Assembly (NCBI RefSeq): GCF_000380645.1
Contig: NZ_AQXZ01000017.1
Span: 248,001-312,000 of the forward strand
Direction: 5' to 3'
From: Smaragdicoccus niigatensis DSM 44881 = NBRC 103563
GTDB lineage: Bacteria; Actinomycetota; Actinomycetes; Mycobacteriales; Mycobacteriaceae
Length of the DNA: 64,000 nt
Translations under genes and position numbers: made by a program
Notes under the pieces: model-generated
What the model was told of the DNA's origin: nothing
What the model saw: the letters and a program-made list of their open reading frames with translations, nothing else
Databases searched by the model: none
In this document: positions 40,630-48,804 of the stretch, piece after piece
Layout: every line of letters begins with the position of its first letter
Numbering within the stretch: the first letter of the stretch is position 1

Positions 40630-41439
40630 CTAAGCGGCGACGGTCACGCGCGACTTCGCGCTGTCCGCCAGGACGATGTGGGAGATGAGCGCCGGGGCGT
40701 CCGACATCGGCACGTGGCCGCAGTCCTGCAGCGAGACGTGGCTCGCGTTCGGCAGCACCTTCCGGGCTCGGGCGGACTGGACGTACGGCAGGACGTGATC
40801 GCGGGTTCCCCACACGACCGTCACCGGGATGTCCGCGGAGATCGGAGTGTCGTACTTCGATGCCTGCTTGATGATCGACTTGAGAGCCGGGCGAGCCTTG
40901 CGGAAGCCGTTGAGCATTCCGGAAACCTCGGACCGGTCCAGGCGCGCCGGTCGCTCCATGAAGATCTTCAGCGCATTGCGGCCGATCGGGGACTCGACGA
41001 CTGCGTTGCCGAGCGGTCCGCTGGCCTGTGCAGCCAGAACGACGCTGGCGAACAGAACCTCGGTGTAGAGGAACTCGAGGCTGCTCGCCCAGAATCCGGC
41101 CGGTGAGATCGCCGTCGCGCCGCGTACATCGCCGTACGAAGCAAGTTCCAGCGCGATTCGACCACCGAGCGAGTTACCGACGACGTGCGGCTTGTCGATG
41201 CCCAGCGAATCGAACAATGCCAAGAATTCGGCGCGGAAGACCTCGGCGATATCGCGACCTTCGAGGTCGAGAGCCGCCGAGTCTCCGTGACCCGGAAGGT
41301 CCACGGCGATGACATCGAAGTAGCGGGCAAGGTGGGGAATCATGTGCGACCACGCCTTGCGGTTGTGGCCGATTCCATGAATCAGCACCAGTGGCTCTCC
41401 GGCGCCGTGACGCTCGTAGGCCATTAAGTTCTGCGACAT
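40630..41439 (-). CDS. alpha/beta hydrolase
   Basis: 269 residues with an intact triad: Ser90 (VGNSLGG), Asp214 (WGTRDHV) and His242 (DCGHVPM), plus oxyanion segment HGIGHNRKAW. No signal peptide, so it acts in the cytoplasm. ATG 41439 follows GGGAGCTGCA; the frame is open further up but with a poorer start. First gene of the operon hydrolase-BVMO-AurF-reductase, under operator pair C. Inference: it hydrolyses the ester formed by the BVMO. Confidence 0.9.
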   Translation of the reverse strand: MSQNLMAYERHGAGEPLVLIHGIGHNRKAWSHMIPHLARYFDVIAVDLPGHGDSAALDLEGRDIAEVFRAEFLALFDSLGIDKPHVVGNSLGGRIALELASYGDVRGATAISPAGFWASSLEFLYTEVLFASVVLAAQASGPLGNAVVESPIGRNALKIFMERPARLDRSEVSGMLNGFRKARPALKSIIKQASKYDTPISADIPVTVVWGTRDHVLPYVQSARARKVLPNASHVSLQDCGHVPMSDAPALISHIVLADSAKSRVTVAA

Positions 41440-41502
41440 TGCAGCTCCCATTGTCCGGTTCGTTGACAAATGTCATCGATTTGTACTCGGCCGACGCTAC
41501 CT

Positions 41503-41546
41503 TGGACTCTCTGTCCAGACAATCTGACACTGGGACTTTGTGTCCC
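41503..41546. promoter_or_regulatory. operator pair C (hydrolase / metal-receptor divergent promoter)
   Basis: TGGACT-CTC-TGTCCA (41503-41517) and GGGACT-TTG-TGTCCC (41532-41546), centres 29 bp apart; half-sites match pairs A and B. A separate TGACA-AA-TGTCA palindrome lies at 41464-41475, nearer the hydrolase start. Confidence 0.75.
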
Positions 41547-41592
41547 AAACAACAAAACTGAGAGGCCCTCGCGTTCGGGCAGAATCGTTGGG

Positions 41593-42390
41593 GTGAGCAC
41601 CGTTGTGGTTCAGGATGACTTAGGCGCGGTCGTCGAGCTGAAAAGGCCGGTCCGACGGGTGATCTCGCTTGTTCCGTCGCTCACGGAGGCCGTTGCGGAG
41701 AGCGATCGATCGCTGCTCGTCGGGGCGACTGACTGGTGTACGCACCCCGTTCTGGACGTTCCGCGAGTACGTGGAACAAAGAATCCGAATGTCGCCGCAA
41801 TCACACAGTTGCGACCAGATCTGGTGCTCGCAAACCAGGAGGAGAACCGCGCGATCGACGTGGATCGGCTTCGAAATCAGGGGATCGCGGTGTGGGTGAC
41901 GAAGATCGAATCGGTCGACGAAGCCCTGTCGTCGATGACGAGGCTGTTCGCCGAGGGGCTCGGGCTGGGTGAGCCGGAGTGGCTTTCCGAGGCCAAGACG
42001 GTGTGGGCCGATGTGGTGCCGGCGCCTGCGCGGAAGGTCGTCATTCCGATCTGGCGCGACCCGTGGATGGTCGTCGGTCGCGACACGTTCACCGGAGATC
42101 TCGCTCGGCGACTCGGATATGACTGCGTCCACGCGGCGCGGGACGAGCGGTATCCGAAGGTGTCGGAAGCCGAACTCAACGAAGGAATCGACCTCGCGAT
42201 CCTGCCGGATGAGCCGTACGTCTTCACCGAGACCGATGGACCCGAGGCGTTTCCGGGCCTTCCGGTCGCACTCGTCGATGGCCGGAGTCTCACCTGGTAC
42301 GGACCGTCGTTGCGGAACGCGCCGCAAAGGATTCAGAATGCGGTGTCTCGCGCTCACACTAAGTGGGGAGGTCGCGAACATGGCAAGTGA
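41593..42390 (+). CDS. cytoplasmic BtuF-like helical-backbone metal receptor
   Basis: 265 residues of the fold used by vitamin B12/siderophore-binding proteins: RVISLVPSLTEAVAE, LVGATDWCTHP, KNPNVAAITQLRPDLVLANQEEN. These proteins normally bear a signal peptide and feed an ABC importer; here there is none, and no permease or ATPase gene is near, so the protein should stay in the cytoplasm. GTG 41593 lacks a Shine-Dalgarno; CAGAAT seven bases before it may be a -10 element. Overlaps the next gene by 11 bases. Ligand unknown. Confidence 0.8.
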   Translation: MSTVVVQDDLGAVVELKRPVRRVISLVPSLTEAVAESDRSLLVGATDWCTHPVLDVPRVRGTKNPNVAAITQLRPDLVLANQEENRAIDVDRLRNQGIAVWVTKIESVDEALSSMTRLFAEGLGLGEPEWLSEAKTVWADVVPAPARKVVIPIWRDPWMVVGRDTFTGDLARRLGYDCVHAARDERYPKVSEAELNEGIDLAILPDEPYVFTETDGPEAFPGLPVALVDGRSLTWYGPSLRNAPQRIQNAVSRAHTKWGGREHGK

Positions 42391-42781
42391 TGCGACGAAG
42401 GTTGCGACAGAGTTTCTGGACGCGTTCGGCCGGGGCGACGTCGAGACGATGCGAAACCTGTTGGCGGACGATGTCGTTGCCTACATCACCAACAGAGCCG
42501 GAGGCGCTGACCGCGTCGACGGGCGGGATGGATACCTGGCGCGCGTCGACGCGATGGATCTGCCGGCCGCACAGTTCTCTCTGGCGCTCACTCAGGATCC
42601 GGTGACAATCGGGTCGGAGCTGGTGCTGATGATGGTGGAAGTGCGAGCGAGCCGCAGCGGTCGCACGTTGCTCAACTTCGCGGCGATCGTGGTGCGCGTC
42701 GTCGACAGCGTCATCACCGAGTGGTGGATGGCGGACGCAAAGCCCGCCGAAAGTGATCGTTTCTGGCTAGGAGAAGACTGA
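42380..42781 (+). CDS. NTF2-like/SnoaL-type small protein
   Basis: 133 residues with the NTF2 cone fold pattern: N-terminal helix ATEFLDAFGRGDVETMRNLLADDVVAYI and a C-terminal sheet ending in VVDSVITEWWMAD. The family covers small hydrolases, isomerases and non-enzymatic ligand binders, so no function is assigned. ATG 42380 follows GGGGAGG and lies inside the end of the preceding gene, so the two are co-translated. Confidence 0.8.
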   Translation: MASDATKVATEFLDAFGRGDVETMRNLLADDVVAYITNRAGGADRVDGRDGYLARVDAMDLPAAQFSLALTQDPVTIGSELVLMMVEVRASRSGRTLLNFAAIVVRVVDSVITEWWMADAKPAESDRFWLGED

Positions 42782-42782
42782 G

Positions 42783-43442
42783 TCAGCCCGGCGTGACGAC
42801 TCCATTTTCGTAGGCGAAGACCACAGCCTGCGACCGGTCGCGTAGCCCGAGCTTGCCGAGCACGTTGCTGACATGCGTCTTCACCGTCTGCTCGCCGACG
42901 AACAACGCTTCGGCGATCTCCACGTTCGATCGACCGGTCGCCACGAGTTCGAGCACCTCGTGTTCCCGCGGCGTAAGGGTCTTCAGTGCCGCCGGCGGTG
43001 TTCGGCGGTTATTCCGCGTGCGGGTCACTTCGGCGATCAGGCGCCTGGTGACCGACGGCGCGAGCAGTGCCTGGCCGTCGTGCACGATGCGGACCGCGCG
43101 AACGAGTTCCTCCGCGGGAGCGTCCTTGAGCATGAATCCGGAAGCGCCGATGCGCAGCGCTTCGTAGACGTAGTCGTCGATGTCGAACGTGGTCAGCATG
43201 AGGACGCGCGTGGCGGGGAGGGCACGCAGGACCGCCTCTGCAGCTTGAAGGCCATTCATCACCGGCATGCGAACGTCCATGAGGACGACATCCGGACGCA
43301 GGCGCGTGATCTCGGAGACCGCGGTCTGTCCGTCGGGTGCGTCGCCGAGAACCGAGATGTCCGGCTGGGCAGCGAGAAGAGCACCGAAACCCTGTCGCAC
43401 CATGGCCTGGTCGTCCGCGATGAAGACAGTTATCGGTGCCAT
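42783..43442 (-). CDS. NarL/LuxR-type response regulator
   Basis: 219 residues: receiver domain with acidic pair Asp10/Asp11 and phosphorylation site Asp56 (VVLMDVRMP), then a LuxR helix-turn-helix (about 150-210, LTPREHEVLELVATGRSNVEIAEALFV). Cognate kinase is encoded 26 bases upstream. The signal is unknown; related pairs often answer to envelope stress or drugs. Confidence 0.95.
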   Translation of the reverse strand: MAPITVFIADDQAMVRQGFGALLAAQPDISVLGDAPDGQTAVSEITRLRPDVVLMDVRMPVMNGLQAAEAVLRALPATRVLMLTTFDIDDYVYEALRIGASGFMLKDAPAEELVRAVRIVHDGQALLAPSVTRRLIAEVTRTRNNRRTPPAALKTLTPREHEVLELVATGRSNVEIAEALFVGEQTVKTHVSNVLGKLGLRDRSQAVVFAYENGVVTPG

Positions 43443-43468
43443 GGTTCCTTCCTGATCGCCTGGCCAGC

Positions 43469-44704
43469 CTAAACCGAGATCGGGACCGTCGTCAGCGGGA
43501 GGATCGCGCGCACCGCGAACCCGCCGTCGGGTCGCGGGGCCGCCGCGAGCGAACCGCCGATCGACTGCGCACGTTCCATCATGCCGGTGATGCCATGTCC
43601 GAGTCCGACGCCGCCGTGATCGCGGTCGGTGATGCGCGGCCCGTTCTCGACGAGGATGTTGAGGACTGGGCCGTCGACGATGAGGGCGACGGTGATCGAC
43701 GCTCCCTGGGCGTGCCGGCTGGCGTTCGCGATCGACTCCTGCACGATTCGGTAAGCCGCCAAAGCGGTTGCATCGCTGACGGATTCGACGTTAGGCGCGG
43801 GGAGGTAGTCCACCTGGATGCCGGCCGCGCGAGTGCCTTCGATCATGTCGTCGATGCTCGCGAGAGTCGGCAGCGGAGCATGCTGGACGGCCTGACCTTC
43901 GAGGCGAAGCACTCCGAGCAGGCTGCGGACCTCGTTGAGAGCTTCTCGGGCGGCAACCGCGATCCCTTCGAACTCGGCCTTGGCCGGGTCGCTCAGCGCG
44001 GGCACGCGGTACTGCGCGGTTTGCGCCTGCACCACAACGAGCGACATCCGGTGGGCGACGATGTCGTGGAGGTCCCGGGCGATACGGGTGCGTTCCTCGA
44101 GCACGGTTCGCCGGGCGCGCTCGAGTTCGTTTTCCTCGGTTTGGCTGGCCAGCATCTGGCGAGACCGCAGGATCAGGCGGATCAGCAGGCACACGACGAG
44201 CAGCACGGTCAGTCCGGCAATCCAACCGCCGCCACCGGGAGCGTGTGCGGCGAACAGGATCGAGCCGACTGCCCATGCTCCGATCGCCTCGGGCAGTGGC
44301 TGCCGGAGGTACATGAAAACGGTGCTCACCAGCAGCGAAATGACAAGGCAGACCTGCCAGTCGAACTCGTACCGTCCGAACGGCGAGTAGAAGACCGGGA
44401 ACACCAAAGCGGTTATGGCAATGACTCCCCAAGCGAGCCGGGTATTCGCGCCGAGCAGGGCGAGCGGCAACACCGCGGCGCCGCTGAACACGGGCATCAA
44501 CTCCGGCGAGACGTGGAAAGTCAGCTGCAGCGTGGGCCACGCGATGGCCCACATGATGAGTGCCACAGTGAGGAAGAACCAGTTCGACACCCGGGCCAGG
44601 TAATCGCCCAGCGGAGTGCCGTGTAGCGCGCCGCCGTACATCGTCGCGCTGTTGTGGCTCGCCAACTGTTGCAGCGTGCCCTTTGTCCGTCGGATGCGTC
44701 TCAC
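43469..44704 (-). CDS. NarL-family membrane sensor histidine kinase
   Basis: 411 residues: six or so membrane segments between about 40 and 180 with very short loops, then a DHp domain with phosphoacceptor His213 (ARDLHDIVAHRM) and a short HATPase domain (GHGITGMMERAQ). No sizeable extracellular domain, so it may sense within the membrane as in LiaS/DesK-like kinases. GTG 44704 is the first start; ATG 44641 is possible and would remove 21 basic residues. Pairs with the regulator downstream. Confidence 0.9.
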   Translation of the reverse strand: MRRIRRTKGTLQQLASHNSATMYGGALHGTPLGDYLARVSNWFFLTVALIMWAIAWPTLQLTFHVSPELMPVFSGAAVLPLALLGANTRLAWGVIAITALVFPVFYSPFGRYEFDWQVCLVISLLVSTVFMYLRQPLPEAIGAWAVGSILFAAHAPGGGGWIAGLTVLLVVCLLIRLILRSRQMLASQTEENELERARRTVLEERTRIARDLHDIVAHRMSLVVVQAQTAQYRVPALSDPAKAEFEGIAVAAREALNEVRSLLGVLRLEGQAVQHAPLPTLASIDDMIEGTRAAGIQVDYLPAPNVESVSDATALAAYRIVQESIANASRHAQGASITVALIVDGPVLNILVENGPRITDRDHGGVGLGHGITGMMERAQSIGGSLAAAPRPDGGFAVRAILPLTTVPISV

Positions 44705-44846
44705 ACGACCAACCTAGGCGCGGTGCGCCCATTGACGCCCCCTACGTGAGAGGGATATTCGACCCCTACGTGTTGGGGATTCACCGTCCAAGAATCCCCG
44801 TTTCAGCCGATCCGGCGGAGTGCGCTGTATTTCTAGCGTCGCCGCC

Positions 44847-45395
44847 ATGGACCGTTTTCGAACTTCGCTTCTACTCCTTCTCGTTGTGTTCCTCGCGCTC
44901 TGGAAGCCGGTCTCAGCGCGCGCTGCCGGGGATGAAGATCCCGCAAGCGCGGCGGCCATACGGGCATTGACCAGCGATGATCCTGTTGCGAATCAGGTCG
45001 CGGCGGTGCCCGCAGACTTCGGGTACCGGCCCGCCGGAACCCGTTATGCCGTCGATCCCGATGGCGGGTGCAGTTCCCCGATCGCGTTGCCGGCGGTGTT
45101 CGACGAGCCGTGCAAGGCACATGATCTCGGCTACGACCTCCTGCGCTATGCGGCGGCGAAGGGACATCCGCTCGGGCCGTGGGCGCGAGAACTCCTCGAC
45201 TCGACGTTCGACCGTCGGCTGCACACGGCGTGCTTGTTGCGCTCAGGCCTTGAGCGTGTCTCCTGCGCGGCCACGGCCGAGGTGGCGAGTGCTGCCGTCC
45301 GGGTGAATACGTGGCGGCAGCACGCCGGTGTACCTGTTCCGGAGACCGCGGGAGAGATCGCTGGATCATTCGTCCTGGCGGCGGTGCGGCGATGA
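44847..45395 (+). CDS. secreted phospholipase A2-like protein
   Basis: 182 residues with a signal peptide (about 1-28, hydrophobic core LLLLLVVFLALW). The core DPDGGCSSPIA...FDEPCKAHDLGYD matches the prokaryotic phospholipase A2 layout: a calcium loop around 71-76, then Cys89, His92 and Asp93 as the catalytic His-Asp pair. Further Cys residues in HTACLLRSGLERVSC suit disulfides. Start at ATG 44847: TAGCGT seven bases upstream suggests a leaderless mRNA. It overlaps the next gene (ATGA). Substrate and biological role are inferred only from the motif. Confidence 0.75.
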   Translation: MDRFRTSLLLLLVVFLALWKPVSARAAGDEDPASAAAIRALTSDDPVANQVAAVPADFGYRPAGTRYAVDPDGGCSSPIALPAVFDEPCKAHDLGYDLLRYAAAKGHPLGPWARELLDSTFDRRLHTACLLRSGLERVSCAATAEVASAAVRVNTWRQHAGVPVPETAGEIAGSFVLAAVRR

Positions 45396-46594
45396 TCCGC
45401 CTGCCGTCCGCCGGTGCCTCGATCGGGTTCTGTGCCGGCGCGGTCGTGGCCTTCTACCCGAATGAGTTCGCCCGCGGCACTCTCACCGAATGCCTCGTGA
45501 TCTTGATATTCGGGACCATCGGATTCTTGATGACCCGTCGATCGCTGCGATCGTGGTCGGCCTCGCGCACCGCGCTGATCGCCATCGGAGTCACCACCTG
45601 CGGCTTTGCGATGTGGTTGTGGTGGCAGAACGAGCTGCGCGCGGTGAGCGGTCAGGACGTTGTCGCGGTCGGATCTGCTGCCGTCGTGTGGTCAGTGGCG
45701 GCGTTGACTCCCGTCGTGCTGTCGTCATTGCCGCTCCGGAAGGCTCTGGTCGTCGTCGTGGCGGCCCTTGTCGGACTCGGGAATTGGTCGGGCGTCGCAA
45801 CCGCTCAACGAGCTCCCGGCGAGGTCTTCGCAGGCATCGAATCCAGCGCACGTGGGCTGCGCGTCTACGAACCCCTGACCGACGAGCCGGTCACACATCG
45901 AACCGATCGAGCGGTGCATCGACTCGTCGATTCCGGTGGCCTCGACATGCGGGCAATCGTGGTCGCCCTTCCGACCGGGTCCGGCTGGGTTGACGCTCGA
46001 TTCGTGCGAAGCACTGAGGAGGCGGTCGACGGAAAGGTCGCGATCCTCGCTGTCCAGTACACGCAAATGCGCAGCTGGTTGGCGTATCTCTTCGAACGTT
46101 CAGCGGTCGAGGACGTGTCGGTCGCAATCGTCGACTCGCTTGATCGACTGCTACCTCGCAACCACCCGCCCATCTACTTCTATGGACAAAGCCTTGGTGC
46201 CCTGGGCGTACGCGCAGCCGCGGTCCACGCCCGCGACATCGGTTTTCCCATCGCGGGGAGCCTCCTCGTCGGACCACCCGGGGGCGTGGGCGACCGTGGT
46301 TCAGCGAGCCTCGTAAACAGCTCCGATCCGGTCGTCACGTGGTCACCGACACTGCTGGTCGTGCCGTCGTCCCCGCCGACCGGCTGCGTGATCGAAGGCG
46401 GGAGATCGCCGCGGGCACCGTGGCTCCCGGTCGTGACGTTCCTGCAGACTTCGGTGGATCTGCTGCTTGCGACCGACAATCCACCCGGTTTCGGGCATCG
46501 GTACGACGAGCGTCAAGGGGTCGCGTTGCTGGGTGGGCAGCCTCAGAAACTCCCGTGGACAACCGCTTCGAGCTGCTCGCGAGTCGGTTGGTAG
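45392..46594 (+). CDS. membrane alpha/beta-hydrolase family protein (PF10081-like)
   Basis: 400 residues: four membrane segments (about 8-140), then a soluble hydrolase-like domain with VVALPTGSGWVD, RSTEEAVDGKVAILAVQYTQMRSW and the nucleophile elbow FYGQSLGA. This matches the actinobacterial membrane alpha/beta-hydrolase family (N-terminal membrane part plus PF10081-type domain; recalled). The catalytic face is probably outside the membrane. ATG overlaps the stop of the phospholipase-like gene, and its last 52 bases run antisense through the 3' end of rbsK. Confidence 0.8.
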   Translation: MIRLPSAGASIGFCAGAVVAFYPNEFARGTLTECLVILIFGTIGFLMTRRSLRSWSASRTALIAIGVTTCGFAMWLWWQNELRAVSGQDVVAVGSAAVVWSVAALTPVVLSSLPLRKALVVVVAALVGLGNWSGVATAQRAPGEVFAGIESSARGLRVYEPLTDEPVTHRTDRAVHRLVDSGGLDMRAIVVALPTGSGWVDARFVRSTEEAVDGKVAILAVQYTQMRSWLAYLFERSAVEDVSVAIVDSLDRLLPRNHPPIYFYGQSLGALGVRAAAVHARDIGFPIAGSLLVGPPGGVGDRGSASLVNSSDPVVTWSPTLLVVPSSPPTGCVIEGGRSPRAPWLPVVTFLQTSVDLLLATDNPPGFGHRYDERQGVALLGGQPQKLPWTTASSCSRVGW

Positions 46595-47457
46595 GCGCCG
46601 AGATGCGTCGCGGACAGCGCTCCGGCCGCCGACGCCCAGCGGAGAGCCTCGTCCGGCCCAAGCGACCAGGTTGCCGCGAGCGCTCCGACGAACGCGTCAC
46701 CGGCGCCGGTGGTGTCGACCGCCTCGACCTCGAAGGCAGGGACCTTCATCTGTCCCTCCGGTCCGCGGTAGACGCAGCCGGCGGCGCCCTTGGTGATGAT
46801 GACGTGCGGAATCGAATCGAGCAGGTGATCGCCGTAGCGCTGGGCCTCGGGCTCGTTGAGCACGAGCACATCGATGCAGTCCAGGAGATCGCCCGGAATC
46901 GGTTGCACCGGAGACGGATTCAAGAAGACCATGGTGCCGTGTGCGTGCGCTTCCCGGGCTGCGGCGACGCTCGCCGCGATCGGGAGTTCGAGCTGCAACA
47001 TGAGGATGTCGGCCTTGGCGATCGCGTCCTTCTCGGGAGTGGTCAGCCCAGTGATCGCCGAGTTCGCGTCGCCGACGACAATGATCCGGTTCTCGCCGTG
47101 CTCATCGACGACGATGATCGCGACTCCGCTCGTGCCGTCGACGTCGCGCACGAGGTCCGCTTCGATGCCGTTGATGAACAGGTCGTGGCGCAACTGTTCC
47201 GCGAAGTGATCCTGTCCGACGGCACCCAGGAAGGTGACGATGGCGCCGCAGCGTGCTGCGGCGATCGCCTGGTTGGCGCCCTTGCCCCCGCGGTTCATCC
47301 GGAAGTGCTGTCCGAGCATCGTTTCACCCGGGCGGGGGAGCTCCCGCGCCACCACGATGAGGTCCATGTTGACGCTGCCGAGCACGATGATCGACTCCGG
47401 TCGGGCAGCCTCTGCCCCTGGCGCTGATCGGTTTTCGCCGCTGTACACGATGAACAA
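46543..47457 (-). CDS. rbsK: ribokinase (PfkB family)
   Basis: 304 residues, the length I recall for M. tuberculosis RbsK. PfkB signatures: [11 protein letters not shown] and GGKGANQA at the start, and [14 protein letters not shown] with the catalytic Asp at the end. Phosphorylates ribose or a similar sugar. The start is uncertain: TTG 47457 or GTG 47448, neither with a strong ribosome-binding site. Divergent from proA with a 53-bp gap and convergent, with a 52-base overlap, to the membrane hydrolase gene. Confidence 0.9.
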   Translation of the reverse strand: MFIVYSGENRSAPGAEAARPESIIVLGSVNMDLIVVARELPRPGETMLGQHFRMNRGGKGANQAIAAARCGAIVTFLGAVGQDHFAEQLRHDLFINGIEADLVRDVDGTSGVAIIVVDEHGENRIIVVGDANSAITGLTTPEKDAIAKADILMLQLELPIAASVAAAREAHAHGTMVFLNPSPVQPIPGDLLDCIDVLVLNEPEAQRYGDHLLDSIPHVIITKGAAGCVYRGPEGQMKVPAFEVEAVDTTGAGDAFVGALAATWSLGPDEALRWASAAGALSATHLGAYQPTREQLEAVVHGSF

Positions 47458-47510
47458 GGCTATCCGAGCACGGGCGGCTGTCTGTTCTCGCGAGTAGTTA
47501 CCCTGTACCT

Positions 47511-48785
47511 ATGACTGCAGTTGTCGACTCGAAGCACACCACTGACGCGGTTCGCGAAGCCGTTCACGGGGCTGCTCGTCGCGCGCGGGTGGCGTCTCGA
47601 GTGCTGGCTCAACTGACCACGAAGGACAAAGACGACGCGCTGCACGCAGCTGCAGACGCGCTCCTCGCGGCGGCGGCTGAGATCCTCGCGGCCAACGAAG
47701 CGGACATCGACGCGGCGCGCGCGGGTGGCACCGGAGAGTCGCTGCTCGATCGTCTGCGCCTGACCCAGGCGCGCGTCGAGGGCATTGCGTCCGGTCTTCG
47801 GCAGGTCGCGGGTCTGCCGGACCCGGTCGGTACGGTCGTACAGGGCTCGGTTCGGCCCAATGGCCTCGAGATGCGCCAGGTTCGGGTGCCGATGGGCGTG
47901 GTCGGCATGGTCTACGAGGCTCGTCCAAACGTCACCGTCGACGCCTTCGGTCTCGCGCTCAAGTCGGGCAACGCGGCACTCCTTCGAGGTTCGTCGTCGG
48001 CGCGTCGGTCGAACGAAGCTCTCGTCACCGTGCTCCGTCGCGCGCTCGAGGAGCAGGGGCTGCCCGCGGATGCCGTCCAACTGCTGCCGAGCGAAGACCG
48101 TTCCAGCGTCATCCACCTCATCCAGGCGCGCGGGCTCGTCGACGTCGTGATTCCGCGCGGAGGCGCTGGCCTCATCAACGCGGTCGTGCGGGACGCGCAG
48201 GTTCCGACGATCGAGACCGGCACGGGCAACTGCCACGTGTACATCCACTCGGCCGCGGATCTCGACATGGCCGAGAACATCCTCATCAACTCGAAGACCC
48301 GTCGCCCGAGCGTGTGCAACACCGCCGAGACGGTCCTGATCGACCAGGCGATCGCAGACAGCGCGGTTCCGCGGATGATCGCTGCGCTCGAGGCGAAAGA
48401 CGTCACCATTCACGGTGACCTGCCTGGGCTCGTTCCGGCGACCGACACTGACTGGGCGGATGAGTACCTCTCGCTCGACATCGCGCTCAAGGTCGTTTCG
48501 GGCATCGACGAGGCCATCGAACACATCAACGAGTGGGGGACCGGGCACACCGAGGCGATTGTGACGGGCGATCTCGCGGCCGCGCGGGCCTTCACGTCGC
48601 GTGTCGACGCGGCGGCGGTCATGGTCAACGCATCGACGGCATTCACCGATGGCGAGCAGTTCGGATTTGGTGCAGAGATCGGCATCTCTACCCAGAAGCT
48701 ACATGCGCGTGGTCCGATGGGACTGCCGGAACTCACCACGACCAAGTGGGTTGTGTGGGGAACCGGGCAGACACGTCCCGTCTGA
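47511..48785 (+). CDS. proA: glutamate-5-semialdehyde dehydrogenase
   Basis: Second step of proline synthesis, reducing glutamyl-5-phosphate with NADPH. 424 residues with the catalytic Cys in [10 protein letters not shown], the segment [19 protein letters not shown] and the C-terminal [11 protein letters not shown]. No Shine-Dalgarno; TACCCT ending six bases before the ATG suggests a leaderless transcript. Confidence 0.97.
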   Translation: MTAVVDSKHTTDAVREAVHGAARRARVASRVLAQLTTKDKDDALHAAADALLAAAAEILAANEADIDAARAGGTGESLLDRLRLTQARVEGIASGLRQVAGLPDPVGTVVQGSVRPNGLEMRQVRVPMGVVGMVYEARPNVTVDAFGLALKSGNAALLRGSSSARRSNEALVTVLRRALEEQGLPADAVQLLPSEDRSSVIHLIQARGLVDVVIPRGGAGLINAVVRDAQVPTIETGTGNCHVYIHSAADLDMAENILINSKTRRPSVCNTAETVLIDQAIADSAVPRMIAALEAKDVTIHGDLPGLVPATDTDWADEYLSLDIALKVVSGIDEAIEHINEWGTGHTEAIVTGDLAAARAFTSRVDAAAVMVNASTAFTDGEQFGFGAEIGISTQKLHARGPMGLPELTTTKWVVWGTGQTRPV

Positions 48786-48804
48786 GTTCTAGGGCAGGAG
48801 AAAC

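Noticed and set aside
41464-41475. TGACA-AA-TGTCA as a member of the TetR operator set
   Set aside because: Half-sites and spacer length differ from the GGACA-N3-TGTCC pairs; kept only as a separate note.
30501-47457. Prophage or integrative element in accessory block 2
   Set aside because: No integrase, tRNA target, attachment repeats or phage genes were seen.
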